Positions 63,702 to 64,000 of a stretch of DNA of 64,000 nucleotides are shown in pieces. Made by a program: the position numbers and the translations under genes. Source of the DNA: Pseudomonas putida (GTDB lineage Bacteria; Pseudomonadota; Gammaproteobacteria; Pseudomonadales; Pseudomonadaceae); contig NZ_MINI01000038.1 of the NCBI RefSeq assembly GCF_002906855.1, positions 1,488,001-1,552,000 on the forward strand. The letters are read 5' to 3'. Each line of letters starts with the position of its first letter. The first letter of the stretch is position 1. Under the pieces are notes generated by a model. It was not told the origin of the DNA. It worked only from the letters and a program-made list of their open reading frames with translations, and did not search any database.

Positions 63702-64000
63702 ATGACCTACACCCTCGAAGATCTGCTGCACCTCATGGCCCGCCTGCGCGACCCGCAGTACGGCTGCCCGTGGGACCTGAAGCAGAACTACGCGAGCATC
63801 GTGCAGCACACCATCGAAGAGGCCTACGAAGTCGCCGACACCATCGAGCGCGGCGATTTCGAACACCTGCAGGGCGAGCTCGGCGACCTGTTGTTCCAGG
63901 TGGTCTATTACAGCCAGCTGGCCCGGGAAGAAGGGCGTTTCGAGTTCGATGGCGTGGTCGACAGCATCACCCGCAAGCTGATCCGTCGTCACCCCCACGT
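63702..64000 (+). CDS. mazG: Nucleoside triphosphate pyrophosphohydrolase MazG (3' end cut)
   Basis: The first ~99 residues are visible: MTYTLEDLLHLMARLRDPQY, then CPWDLKQNYASIVQHTIEEA and the metal motif EEAYEVADTIE / ELGDLLFQVVYYSQLAREE (EExxE and ExxD ligands) typical of MazG. It hydrolyses NTPs to NMP and PPi and, downstream of relA, lowers (p)ppGpp in related bacteria. The gene continues past the window edge. Confidence 0.9.
   Translation, partial: MTYTLEDLLHLMARLRDPQYGCPWDLKQNYASIVQHTIEEAYEVADTIERGDFEHLQGELGDLLFQVVYYSQLAREEGRFEFDGVVDSITRKLIRRHPH

Overview
The window is GC-rich and densely coded, with gene content and order typical of a Pseudomonas chromosome, most likely the P. putida group. 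Signs are the gacS-cysM-rlmD-relA-mazG block, oprH-phoP-phoQ, widely spaced nrdA and nrdB with NrdR boxes, the 38-residue CcoM peptide behind Anr boxes, REP elements of the GTAGGAGCGGGCTTGTCCCGCG type, and a recurring GGGGC(C/T)GCAAAGC(G/A)GCCCC end-of-gene hairpin. No phage, insertion sequence, CRISPR array, tRNA or intact rRNA gene was found.

Layout. 1-1.3 kb: three small proteins and ccoM. 1.3-6.7 kb: an aromatic-acid-type efflux operon (FUSC, DUF1656, HlyD), then an SDR oxidoreductase divergent from a LysR regulator. 6.7-10.4 kb: two cyclic-di-GMP enzymes. 10.5-12.5 kb: a metallo-beta-lactamase-fold hydrolase and a formate/nitrite-type channel. 12.6-13.0 kb: a collapsed ribosomal RNA operon, in which the rrn promoters and boxA leader run directly into the last ~50 nt of 5S rRNA. 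13.2-19.3 kb: a catabolic-type acetolactate synthase, a YecA-family protein, a GST, a three-domain flavin/iron-sulfur fusion protein and a LysR regulator.

19.5-31.4 kb is a sugar-acid region: an ExuT-like transporter, an epimerase and EamA pair, and a five-gene operon of uronate dehydrogenase, SMP-30 lactonase and a TRAP transporter. An OprD porin and a membrane PQQ dehydrogenase follow. Three of its promoters share a GTTGTCGTACAAC-like operator, but no GntR gene is present, and several leaders carry A-rich motifs of the Crc/Hfq type. 31.4-33.0 kb is a small variable patch: relBE beside broken pieces of an AAA ATPase and a DUF6088-like protein.

33.0-38.3 kb: nrdB, a 42-residue gene and nrdA; each ribonucleotide reductase gene has tandem NrdR boxes about 320 nt upstream. 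38.4-45.3 kb: an RstAB-like two-component system, a phosphopantetheinyl transferase, a dienelactone hydrolase, and oprH-phoP-phoQ with a four-fold PhoP box. 45.3-53.8 kb: dctA behind a sigma-54 promoter, sprT, a Yip1 protein, ttcA, a Tag-like protein lacking key catalytic residues, an arsC-wrbA-DUF2069 operon, a thioredoxin-like lipoprotein, a small META lipoprotein and ldhA. 53.8-64 kb: gacS, a PirRS-like system, cysM, rlmD, relA and the start of mazG.

The best candidates for something undescribed are the rrn remnant, the decayed defence-type locus, the catalytically altered Tag-like protein, and the regulatory architecture of the uronate and nrd genes. Family names come from recognising motifs by eye; no database search was possible.
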